Assembly: GCA_900552955.1 (NCBI GenBank)
Contig: USBO01000059.1
Coordinates: forward strand, 1-10,041
Source: an uncultured Alistipes sp.
GTDB taxonomy: Bacteria; Bacteroidota; Bacteroidia; Bacteroidales; Rikenellaceae
Direction of reading: 5' to 3'
DNA: 10,041 bases
Of this stretch, positions 1 through 5,209 are shown one piece after another. Both the position numbers and the translations under genes were made by a program. How positions within the stretch are numbered: the stretch's first letter is position 1; each line of letters starts with the position of its first letter. Under the pieces are notes generated by a model. It ran no database searches. It was not told the DNA's origin and saw only the letters and a program-made list of their open reading frames with translations.

Positions 1-152
1 TTGAGGAACTTCTTGAGGAACTCTCCGTCCTTATAGTCTACGTACTTGATGCCGAGTTTCTTGAAACGGCAGTACTTCTTCTTCTTCACGTCGACCGATA
101 CCGGATTGAGGTAACGGATCTCCGATGCCTGTGCTTTGTTGTCCTGTGCCAT
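1..152 (-). CDS. rpsR: 30S ribosomal protein bS18, 3' end outside window
   Basis: Small-subunit ribosomal protein bS18, which binds beside bS6 on the 30S platform. The first 50 codons are visible on the minus strand and the gene runs off the left edge. The translation begins MAQDNKAQASEIRYLNP and continues through a lysine run and YCRFKKLGIKYVDYKD, the conserved bS18 core in Bacteroidota. The ATG lies 2 bases after the rpsF stop, so the two genes are clearly co-transcribed in the usual rpsF-rpsR order. The start is supported by AGGAGG at 160-165, 7 bases upstream and inside the last rpsF codons. This is unusual, since the other starts in this window lack a Shine-Dalgarno sequence. The family call is very secure. 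Whether rplI follows cannot be seen. Confidence 0.97.
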   Translation of the reverse strand, partial: MAQDNKAQASEIRYLNPVSVDVKKKKYCRFKKLGIKYVDYKDGEFLKKFL

Positions 153-154
153 GG

Positions 155-502
155 TTACTCCTCCTGCGATTTGTTAGAAAGTTTAGCGCGACGCTTCTCC
201 GAATACTCGACGGCGTACTTGTCCTGCTTGAACGTCAGAAAGCGGATGACGCGCTCATCGCGGCGATACTGGGTCTCCAGCGTGTTGATCAGCGTCCCTT
301 CGCCCGTGAACTCCACGAGGAAGTAGAAACCGGTGGTCTTGTTCTGAATCGGGTAAGCGAGCTTCTTGAGGCCCCACTTCTCCACATTCACGAGCTGACC
401 GCCGTTCTCGGTGATAACACCTTGGAATTTGTCAGCCACCTCCTGCACCTGAGCCTCGGAGAGAACCGGCGTGACAATGAAAACGGTTTCGTAATTGTTC
501 AT
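155..502 (-). CDS. rpsF: 30S ribosomal protein bS6
   Basis: Ribosomal protein bS6 of the 30S platform, partner of bS18. The 115-residue product begins MNNYETVFIVTPVLSE, the classic bS6 N-terminus in which the first beta strand carries YET. It continues with the VEKWGLKKLAYPIQNKTTGFY segment (trp-gly-lys-lys-leu-ala-tyr-pro), the most conserved part of the family, and RRDERVIRFLTFK. Length and order of elements are normal. The ATG at 502 is chosen over the in-frame TTG two codons upstream because it gives the standard family N-terminus. A Bacteroidota promoter lies at about 542-549 and rpsR follows after 2 bases, so both are expected on one transcript. Confidence 0.98.
   Translation of the reverse strand: MNNYETVFIVTPVLSEAQVQEVADKFQGVITENGGQLVNVEKWGLKKLAYPIQNKTTGFYFLVEFTGEGTLINTLETQYRRDERVIRFLTFKQDKYAVEYSEKRRAKLSNKSQEE
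158..165 (-). promoter_or_regulatory. Canonical Shine-Dalgarno sequence before rpsR
   Basis: On the minus strand AGGAGGAG ends 5 bases before the rpsR ATG, leaving 7 bases between the AGGAGG core (160-165) and the ATG. It overlaps the Gln-Glu-Glu-stop end of rpsF. The core matches the anti-Shine-Dalgarno CCUCCU of 16S rRNA. The starts of rpsF, adk, thiL, both pspC genes, padR, the DUF2807 gene, pfkA and the PfkB-family kinase show nothing comparable. The repeated Glu codons GAG GAG could also give this pattern by chance. Confidence 0.7.
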
Positions 503-541
503 AATCAATGAAAATTAAAATTATTGCGCTTTTCAGCGGGG

Positions 542-573
542 CAAAGGTAGGAATAAAAATCAAGAATGAAAAA
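542..573 (-). promoter_or_regulatory. Promoter of the rpsF-rpsR operon
   Basis: Read on the minus strand, TACCTTTG at 549-542 is an exact match to the Bacteroidota -7 box TAnnTTTG. About 20 bases further upstream (570-573) there is only a run of T rather than TTTG. Initiation would fall near 535, giving a leader of roughly 33 bases before the rpsF ATG. The call rests on the -7 box and its position. Confidence 0.65.
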
Positions 574-739
574 TTACCGATGAAAATTCTTCCACTTTCC
601 CGCACCCCGCCCCAGCGGCTTACCGTGAAGAAGGCGCGGGGCCTGCCTGCGGCTGCGAACCGCCGAGGCAACCGCAGACCGCCACGGAAAGGGAGAGGCT
701 AATGATCCATCCGGAAATCATGGAATAGATACCGAAAAA
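574..739. other. Non-coding stretch between divergent rpsF and NVEALA genes
   Basis: No convincing gene is visible here. Positions 601-700 are 73% G+C by hand count, while 701-800 are 30%. The GC-rich part holds an inverted repeat, 647-656 with 668-677, that pairs over 10 positions with one C/A mismatch (a G-U pair if read as minus-strand RNA) around an 11-base loop. No T-run follows it on either strand, so it is not a clear terminator. It may be a worn remnant of an older gene. No tRNA or rRNA was recognised. Confidence 0.4.
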
Positions 740-771
740 TTTGGTTCTTTCAACGAAACAATGTATTCTTA
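740..771 (+). promoter_or_regulatory. Promoter of the NVEALA/propeller locus
   Basis: TTTG at 740-743 is followed, after exactly 20 bases, by TATTCTTA at 764-771. The latter is an imperfect version of TAnnTTTG. Spacing and orientation fit the Bacteroidota consensus and would give a start near 777, about 22 bases before the ATG at 799. A perfect 12-base palindrome, ATTGAATTCAAT, lies at 779-790, just at the expected transcription start. Confidence 0.5.
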
Positions 772-798
772 CTAAATGATTGAATTCAATGAATTACG

Positions 799-1041
799 AT
801 GAAACCCGAACCCATTCACCCGGCAGTCGGAACGCTGCTGACCGCAGCCGCCGTCACGGGGTTCATCGCAAACTCCGCGATCAACGAAGTAGATGAGCTG
901 TTGCAGGCCAATATCGAGGCATTGGCCGACGGAGAACTTCCTATCGCTCGGCCTATATGGCTCGTTCTCCCGACAGAACGGGCCGGGATTGTTATCCCAA
1001 CGGGAATCACGCATGTACCGCTCTGTAATCAACTAATATAA
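799..1041 (+). CDS. NVEALA-type small secreted peptide, probably frameshifted
   Basis: An 80-codon frame whose N-terminal half resembles the Bacteroidota NVEALA family. A short hydrophobic segment (residues 10-24, GTLLTAAAVTGFIA) is followed by ELLQANIEALADGE, where NIEALA at 38-43 stands for the eponymous NVEALA. NVEALA peptides are known to sit beside 6-bladed beta-propeller genes, and exactly such a gene starts 35 bases downstream. The rest of this frame (LPIARPIWL onward) has none of the paired cysteines usual in the family. Another plus frame from 939 to its stop at 1028 reads tyrosine-, glycine- and cysteine-rich and ends GRDCYPNGNHACTAL. One lost base near 937-939 would explain this. 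Function of the family is unknown to me. The N-terminal call is fairly secure; the true C-terminus is not. Confidence 0.6.
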   Translation: MKPEPIHPAVGTLLTAAAVTGFIANSAINEVDELLQANIEALADGELPIARPIWLVLPTERAGIVIPTGITHVPLCNQLI

Positions 1042-1075
1042 AGCAAGTCCCTCTTTTACCCCAGCCAAATCCGTT

Positions 1076-2008
1076 ATGAAAAAAATATGGTTCTACCTTT
1101 GTCTGCCGCTCGGGTTGACGGGTTGCTGCGATAACATTGCACCCGAGAATGTTCCGATCACGATCCATTGGGAAGCGCCGTCCGTTCTTCGCAGTACAAA
1201 GGTGCAGGCCGTCCCGCTCGAAACCGATTCGGCGGCACTTATAGGGCATCGTACAAATTACATCACACACCTGTCCGAACACTATATTGTCGGTGACGAT
1301 GACAAAATCGTACTGTTCGATCAACAGGGCCGCATCAAAACGATCATTGACGCGCGCGGCCGCGGACCGCAGGAAGCCTACGATATGCTGCATATCGCCG
1401 CAACGGACTCGACTCTGCTGGTCGCCGATCTGGGACGTCGTCGGATGCTGGAATTCGGATTCGACGGAATGTTCCGGCGTGCTTGGCCGACCGAACGGCC
1501 GTTTCACAACTTTACATGGTTTGCGGATGCACTCCTGCTCGACAACCAGACGGGAATGCACCACGACGATTGCGTGCTCCCCGTCTGCAACGCCGAAGGC
1601 GAAATCATCTGCACTCCCGCGATACCGATCGTCGGCAAGCAGCTCAATTGGCCGTCGGCGTTCTGCCACACGCCGCAAGGCTGCTACTATCTGCCCGCGC
1701 TGCAAAACGACCTCTATCTGATCGACCGAAAACACGATGCGAAGATCGCCTACACGTTCGACTTCGGCCGTCACGGAATCGATCCCGAAGTGTGCGAGAG
1801 ATACGCAAAAATGGAGAATCTATTCATCGAATTCGACGGCTATCTTCGCCAAAACGACAAAATAGCCTTCGTCACCTTCGTCCGAACCGACAAATGGCTC
1901 CAGCTCGGATTCTCGATCGGCAAGAAAAGGCGTTACAATTGGTTCTGCAATCTGGCGGACAAAACACAGTACCTCATCCCGATCACGGCCGAGGGCACGT
2001 CGCCGTGA
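1076..2008 (+). CDS. 6-bladed beta-propeller lipoprotein, C-terminally truncated
   Basis: Predicted cell-envelope lipoprotein of the Bacteroidota 6-bladed beta-propeller family. The N-terminus MKKIWFYLCLPLGLTGC is a signal peptide with a canonical lipobox LTGC (lipidated Cys17). Family features follow: DKIVLFDQQGRIKTIIDARGRG, with the GRGPQE turn at residues 95-100 corresponding to the usual GxGPGE. Next comes a blade with the pattern LLVADLGRRRMLEFGFDGMF, and further blade-like repeats to the end. The frame stops at TGA 2006-2008 after 310 residues. The same frame then continues for 48 residues that look like the family's normal C-terminus, so the gene is probably broken. Most of it has moderate G+C, unlike its neighbours. 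It is preceded by the NVEALA gene, a known pairing. Biological role is not established. Confidence 0.72.
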   Translation: MKKIWFYLCLPLGLTGCCDNIAPENVPITIHWEAPSVLRSTKVQAVPLETDSAALIGHRTNYITHLSEHYIVGDDDKIVLFDQQGRIKTIIDARGRGPQEAYDMLHIAATDSTLLVADLGRRRMLEFGFDGMFRRAWPTERPFHNFTWFADALLLDNQTGMHHDDCVLPVCNAEGEIICTPAIPIVGKQLNWPSAFCHTPQGCYYLPALQNDLYLIDRKHDAKIAYTFDFGRHGIDPEVCERYAKMENLFIEFDGYLRQNDKIAFVTFVRTDKWLQLGFSIGKKRRYNWFCNLADKTQYLIPITAEGTSP

Positions 2009-2155
2009 AACCATCCCGTCATCGGCGCCAAGGGCGACCGGTTCATCGTCCGGGTCGAGGCGGCCGACTACCGCCGCTGGCCCGACTGCGCGGTCGAAGG
2101 GCTCGACGACGACTCCAACCCCGTGCTGCTGCTCTGCACGCCGCAGGAGAGCTGA
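2009..2155 (+). pseudogene. In-frame C-terminal remnant of the beta-propeller gene
   Basis: Directly after the TGA at 2006-2008 the same reading frame stays open for 48 codons to a TGA at 2153-2155. The translation contains HPVIGAKGDRFIVRV and ends GLDDDSNPVLLLCTPQES. From memory, SNPVL- and DNPVL-type endings are typical of 6-bladed beta-propeller proteins, so this is most likely the lost end of the upstream gene. With it the protein would be about 359 residues, close to family size. It is much richer in G+C than the body of the gene: 73% in 2041-2100 against 40% in 1801-1860, by hand count. There is no start codon context of its own. Confidence 0.65.
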
Positions 2156-2196
2156 CCGGTGTCCGGTGCGGGCGAACCGCCACCGGCACAGAACGC

Positions 2197-2229
2197 GCGA
2201 AGGCTCGGGAGTGTTTCCCGAGCCTTCGC
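2197..2229. terminator. Hairpin between convergent propeller locus and adk
   Basis: A perfect 14-bp stem, GCGAAGGCTCGGGA (2197-2210) with its complement at 2216-2229, closes a 5-base loop. It lies 41 bases after the plus-strand remnant and 17 bases after the adk stop on the minus strand. The flanking T-runs are short on both sides, so it is best read as a shared bidirectional terminator or 3'-end stabiliser. Confidence 0.7.
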
Positions 2230-2246
2230 AGTCTTTCGGACAGACC

Positions 2247-2822
2247 CTACCGCTTCGCGTCGATGACCCGACAGATGCGGCCGAAGACCTCGTCCATCGA
2301 ACCGAGACCGTCCACCTCGGAATATTTGCTCTGCTTGGCGTAATAGGCGCCCACCACCTCGGTCTGATCGCGGTAGACCTTGATGCGGTTGCGGATGATC
2401 TCCTCCGACGCATCGTCGGCACGGCCCGAATCCTTGCCGCGCAGCAGGATGCGGCGCACGAGTTCCTCCTCGGGGACGTGCATGTCGACCATCAGCGTGA
2501 CACCCAGGCCGTGTTCGGCGAGAATGCGGTCGAACTCCTCGGCCTGGATCGTCGTGCGGGGGAAGCCGTCGAAGATGTTGCCCGCCGCATCGCGGTGCTC
2601 GGCCACGTAGTTGGCGATCATCCCGATGACGACGGCGTCGGGCGCCAGACGTCCCGCCTTGATGTACTCCTCCATGCTGCGGCCCAGCTCGGTACCGCGT
2701 GCGATCTCGGCACGGATCACCTCGCCCGTCGAGACGTGGTCGATCCCGTAATGCTCCTTCAGCCGCGCCGCCTGCGTCCCTTTGCCGCACCCCGGCGCAC
2801 CAAATAATACGATATTCAGCAT
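2247..2822 (-). CDS. adk: Adenylate kinase
   Basis: Cytoplasmic adenylate kinase, interconverting ATP + AMP and 2 ADP. The 191-residue protein has the P-loop GAPGCGKGT at residues 8-16, the AMP-site motif STGEVIR at 31-37, DGFPRT at 85-90, and the arginine-rich lid region RGKDSGRADD at 128-137. The lid is of the short type, without the inserted Cys4 zinc domain, matching the length. The start ATG at 2822 gives MLNIVLFGAPG, the standard N-terminus. A near-consensus promoter lies immediately upstream and the gene is divergent from thiL, apparently monocistronic, ending at the shared hairpin. Nothing looks abnormal. Confidence 0.97.
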   Translation of the reverse strand: MLNIVLFGAPGCGKGTQAARLKEHYGIDHVSTGEVIRAEIARGTELGRSMEEYIKAGRLAPDAVVIGMIANYVAEHRDAAGNIFDGFPRTTIQAEEFDRILAEHGLGVTLMVDMHVPEEELVRRILLRGKDSGRADDASEEIIRNRIKVYRDQTEVVGAYYAKQSKYSEVDGLGSMDEVFGRICRVIDAKR

Positions 2823-2845
2823 AGTTTGCGTAGTTTCTTCAACGG

Positions 2846-2877
2846 CAAAAATAGTCTATTTTCCCGAAAACGGCAAA
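2846..2877 (-). promoter_or_regulatory. adk promoter
   Basis: On the minus strand TTTG (2877-2874), a 20-base spacer and TATTTTTG (2853-2846) form a perfect Bacteroidota -33/-7 pair. Initiation is expected near 2840, about 18 bases before the ATG. This is the best-matching promoter in the window. Confidence 0.85.
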
Positions 2878-2886
2878 GTTTTTTAA

Positions 2887-2939
2887 ATATTATAATATAT
2901 GTTCGGCCGCGGAACGGCGCTTCGCTCCGCCCCCGGCCG
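2887..2939. other. Palindrome and GC-rich hairpin between divergent promoters
   Basis: Between the adk and thiL -33 elements lie a perfect 12-base AT palindrome, ATATTATAATAT (2887-2898), and an imperfect GC-rich hairpin. The outer arms of the hairpin are CGGCCG at 2904-2909 and 2934-2939, with shorter inner pairs around a TTC loop. Neither belongs to a gene. They could be a shared regulatory or upstream element, but no protein can be assigned. Confidence 0.35.
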
Positions 2940-2959
2940 CTCGGCAGCCTGCGAAAGAG

Positions 2960-2990
2960 TTGGCAATCCGGCAAAGTTTCCGTACTTTTG
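2960..2990 (+). promoter_or_regulatory. thiL promoter
   Basis: TACTTTTG at 2983-2990 is an exact TAnnTTTG box, with TTG at 2960-2962 exactly 20 bases upstream. Transcription would start near 2996, about 17 bases before the ATG at 3013. This supports that start rather than the upstream extension of the frame. Confidence 0.8.
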
Positions 2991-3012
2991 CGGCAAACAC
3001 TACCGGACGAAT

Positions 3013-4050
3013 ATGGAAAAGCACAAACCGACGCCGATCTCCGAATTGGGAGAGTTCGGGCTCATCGGCAGACTCACCGATAGATTCGCACCCCGCAACC
3101 GTACGACCCTGCGGGGCGCGGGCGACGATGCGGCGGTCATCGCCGCCTCCCGCACCGAGGCCACGCTCGTCTCGACCGACCTGCTGTTGGAAGGCATCGA
3201 CTTCGATCTGACCTACTTCCCGCTCAAGCATCTGGGCTACAAGGCGGTCACCGTCGGCGCCAGCGACATTCTGGCGATGAACGCCCTGCCCGAGCAGGTG
3301 CTGCTGTCGCTCGGCGTGTCGTCGAAATTCTCGGTCGAGGCGTTGGAAGAGTTTTACGAAGGGGTACGTCTGGCCTGCGACGAACTGAAGATCGACCTGG
3401 CGGGCGGCGACACGACCGCCTCGCTTACGGGGCTCGCCGTCAACGTCACCGCTGTCGGCCGCGCCAAGCGCAGCGAGATCGTCTACCGCGGCGGCGCAAA
3501 GCCCAACGATCTGATCTGCATCACGGGAAACGTGGGCGCCGCCTACATGGGCCTCCAACTGCTCGAACGCGAGAAGCGCGTGTTGCGCGACGTGGCCAAC
3601 CCCGAACCGCAGTTCGAAGGCTACGAATACCTGCTCGAAAAGTACCTCAAGCCCCGCGCACGCCACGACGTGATCGCCGCGCTGGCCGAGGAGAAGCTCC
3701 GCCCCACGGCGATGATCGACCTCTCGGACGGTCTGGCCAGCGACCTGATGCAGCTCTGCAAAGCCTCCGGCTGCGGCGCCCGCATCTATCTGGAGCGGAT
3801 TCCCATCGCCCGCCAGACGCACCGGCTCGCCGAGGAGATGCACGTCGACCCCGTGGTGGCGGCCCTCAACGGCGGGCAGGATCACGAACTGCTCTTCACC
3901 GTGCCGCTCTCCATGCAGGAGCAGATCGGGCGGCTGGGGCCCGTCGACGTGATCGGGCACATCACCGCTGCGGGCACGGGCTGCTATCTGGTGACGCCCG
4001 ACGGCAGCGACATCCGTCTGAAAGCTCAGGGATTCAAAGAGGAGGTCTGA
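3013..4050 (+). CDS. thiL: Thiamine-monophosphate kinase
   Basis: Phosphorylates thiamine monophosphate with ATP to make the cofactor thiamine diphosphate, in the cytoplasm. The 345-residue product has the AIRS/ThiL fold signatures in order: GDDAAVI (37-43), STDLLLEGIDFDL (54-66), ASDILAMNA (83-91), GGDTT (131-135), DLSDGLASD (236-244) and NGGQDHELLF (286-295). The last is usually GGEDYEL in ThiL, so Glu-to-Gln and Tyr-to-His changes are visible; whether this is lineage-typical I cannot tell. The frame is open 114 bases further upstream, but the promoter at 2960-2990 and the normal N-terminus favour the ATG at 3013. It stands alone, with a terminator right behind it and no other thiamine gene in view. 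Confidence 0.93.
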   Translation: MEKHKPTPISELGEFGLIGRLTDRFAPRNRTTLRGAGDDAAVIAASRTEATLVSTDLLLEGIDFDLTYFPLKHLGYKAVTVGASDILAMNALPEQVLLSLGVSSKFSVEALEEFYEGVRLACDELKIDLAGGDTTASLTGLAVNVTAVGRAKRSEIVYRGGAKPNDLICITGNVGAAYMGLQLLEREKRVLRDVANPEPQFEGYEYLLEKYLKPRARHDVIAALAEEKLRPTAMIDLSDGLASDLMQLCKASGCGARIYLERIPIARQTHRLAEEMHVDPVVAALNGGQDHELLFTVPLSMQEQIGRLGPVDVIGHITAAGTGCYLVTPDGSDIRLKAQGFKEEV

Positions 4051-4067
4051 TCCTCACCGACATAACC

Positions 4068-4103
4068 GCGGCGGGAGAGGGGCTGCCTCTCTCCCGCCGC
4101 TTT
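4068..4103 (+). terminator. Terminator after thiL
   Basis: A perfect 12-bp stem, GCGGCGGGAGAG (4068-4079) with CTCTCCCGCCGC (4089-4100), can extend inward by a G-U and two G-C pairs to a 3-base loop. It is followed by TTT. It begins 17 bases after the thiL stop and also abuts the stop of the convergent gene at 4103, so it may serve both. Confidence 0.8.
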
Positions 4104-4366
4104 CATCCGCATGCGAAACAGGCCTTCAGCGCCTGCGAAAAACGCTCCCGCTCTTCGGCCGAGGCACACCGGCAGCAGTTATAGCCCGAGGGCAGGGACG
4201 TCCACAGATCGAAGCGGGTCATATCGCCCGAACAGGCCGAGAGCAGCACCCCGCTGCGGCGGTCGAGGCGTTCGAACACGCCCCACAGTCCGCCCGAAGG
4301 ATTGCCTGCCGGAAAAAAGAGATAGAGCTCGCCGGCATCGAGCGTCGCAAAGTCGTAGATCTTCAT
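4103..4366 (-). CDS. Small cysteine-rich protein of unknown function
   Basis: An 87-residue protein starting MKIYDFATLDAGELYLFF, which I do not recognise. Codon use is strongly GC-biased at third positions like the neighbours, so it looks genuinely coding. Six cysteines occur, clustered in the second half: a single Cys in SACSGD, Cys-Cys-Arg-Cys in YNCCRCAS, and Cys-x-x-Cys in the C-terminal CFACG. There is no signal peptide or membrane segment. A longer frame continues upstream to 4555, but that part is AT-rich, lacks the same codon bias and crosses the G9 tract, so ATG 4366 is preferred. It converges with thiL. The CxxC-like pairs suggest metal binding or disulfides, but this is only inference. 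Confidence 0.65.
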   Translation of the reverse strand: MKIYDFATLDAGELYLFFPAGNPSGGLWGVFERLDRRSGVLLSACSGDMTRFDLWTSLPSGYNCCRCASAEERERFSQALKACFACG

Positions 4367-4593
4367 AACCTGATACAACCTGAATAAGCGATGAATTTCC
4401 GGTATCGCATTCAAAATTCCAACCGAACTACCAAATTCTGTAAGAAATAAATCATCCGACCCGAAAAAACGCTTTCCGTCTTGCGTACGAGCCCGATCGC
4501 AGGCCGTTCGGGCAACGGTCGGGGGGGGGCGACCACGCGACCGCAGCCGCGCCAACCGGAAAGCGGCACGGCAAAAGTTTTCTCAGAAAACAG
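4367..4593. other. Non-coding stretch upstream of the pspC operon
   Basis: No gene is supported here. It contains a run of nine G at 4521-4529, flanked symmetrically by GTC and CGAC. An 8-base inverted repeat, GCTTTCCG (4471-4478) and CGGAAAGC (4557-4564), is separated by 78 bases. No convincing promoter for the minus-strand small protein was found. Confidence 0.5.
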
Positions 4594-4614
4594 GTACTTT
4601 GTATTGCAAGGTAC
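4594..4614. promoter_or_regulatory. Palindromic operator candidate over the pspC promoter
   Basis: GTACTTTG (4594-4601), five bases, then CAAGGTAC (4607-4614) form a 21-base imperfect palindrome with 7 of 8 arm positions matching. An overlapping perfect pair, TTTGTA (4598-4603) with TACAAA (4612-4617), shares the site. The centre coincides with the TTG of the -33 element, where a bound dimer would block RNA polymerase. The PadR regulator encoded in the operon is the obvious candidate ligand, by inference. Confidence 0.55.
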
Positions 4615-4634
4615 AAATAATTGCATTATATTTG
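4603..4634 (+). promoter_or_regulatory. Promoter of the pspC-padR operon
   Basis: TATATTTG at 4627-4634 matches TAnnTTTG exactly, and TTG at 4604-4606 lies 20 bases upstream. Initiation near 4640 leaves a leader of about 45 bases before the ATG at 4685. Confidence 0.8.
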
Positions 4635-4684
4635 CAGCGACAAAGTAATTAAAAATTCAGAGACACTCAAAACAGGACACTGCC

Positions 4685-5197
4685 ATGAAAGAGACTGTCA
4701 ACGTCAATATCGCCTCACAGGCATTCACGCTCGACGACGACGCCTACGCCGCGCTGCGCCGTTATCTGGACGACATCGGCCGCCGGCTGCCGCCCGAAGA
4801 CACCGATACGATGGAGGACGTCGAGGCGCGCATCGCCGAGATTTTCCGCGAACGGCTCTCCTCGCCGATCATGGTCGTATCGCTCGGCACGGTGCGCCAC
4901 GCCATGGAGCAGCTCGGCCAGCCCGACGACTTCGGCGAATGCCGTGCCGACGACGCGCACGGAAGCGGCTTCGCCGCCGAACCCGCGCCGCGCAAACTCT
5001 ACCGCTCGCGCAGCGACCGCGCCATCGCGGGCGTATGCGGCGGTCTGGCCGAATACCTGCGCGTCGATCCGCTGGCGGTCCGGCTGCTGACGCTCTTCCT
5101 CATCATTTTCGGCGGGCTCTCGATCTGGGCCTACATCATCCTCTGGTTAGTCGTCCCCGAAGAGCCGCAGTCCCTCAACTTCCGTAAACACTCCTAA
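4685..5197 (+). CDS. Short PspC-domain membrane protein
   Basis: A 170-residue inner-membrane protein of the phage-shock-protein C family. Residues 1-85 form a cytosolic-looking domain seen in many Bacteroidota PspC proteins (AFTLDDDAYAALRRYLDDI, then EDVEARIAEIF and a VxxAMEQLGQP segment). Residues 103-160 are the PspC domain: KLYRSRSDRAIAGVCGGLAEYLRVDP, then a hydrophobic helix region (131-157) ending LVVPEEP. It is the first gene of the operon, 12 bases before padR, and is a paralogue of the fourth gene. In other bacteria PspC relates to envelope stress; here the role is inferred from family and context. It carries no Shine-Dalgarno sequence. Confidence 0.92.
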   Translation: MKETVNVNIASQAFTLDDDAYAALRRYLDDIGRRLPPEDTDTMEDVEARIAEIFRERLSSPIMVVSLGTVRHAMEQLGQPDDFGECRADDAHGSGFAAEPAPRKLYRSRSDRAIAGVCGGLAEYLRVDPLAVRLLTLFLIIFGGLSIWAYIILWLVVPEEPQSLNFRKHS

Positions 5198-5209
5198 AAC
5201 GACAACGTC

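Noticed and set aside
647..677. tRNA or terminator in the GC-rich non-coding stretch.
   Set aside because: Only one imperfect stem forms; no cloverleaf, no CCA-adjacent acceptor stem and no T-run.
2899..3012. N-terminal extension of thiL in the same open frame.
   Set aside because: It would include the GC hairpin and the thiL promoter itself; the ATG at 3013 fits the promoter and the family.
4367..4555. Upstream extension of the minus-strand small protein frame to 4555 (150 residues).
   Set aside because: The added part is lower in G+C, lacks the third-position bias of the rest and runs through the G9 tract. MKIYDF at 4366 is a better start.
4471..4564. Invertible segment bounded by GCTTTCCG and CGGAAAGC.
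   Set aside because: Eight-base arms are too short for a known Bacteroidota inverton and no promoter lies between them.
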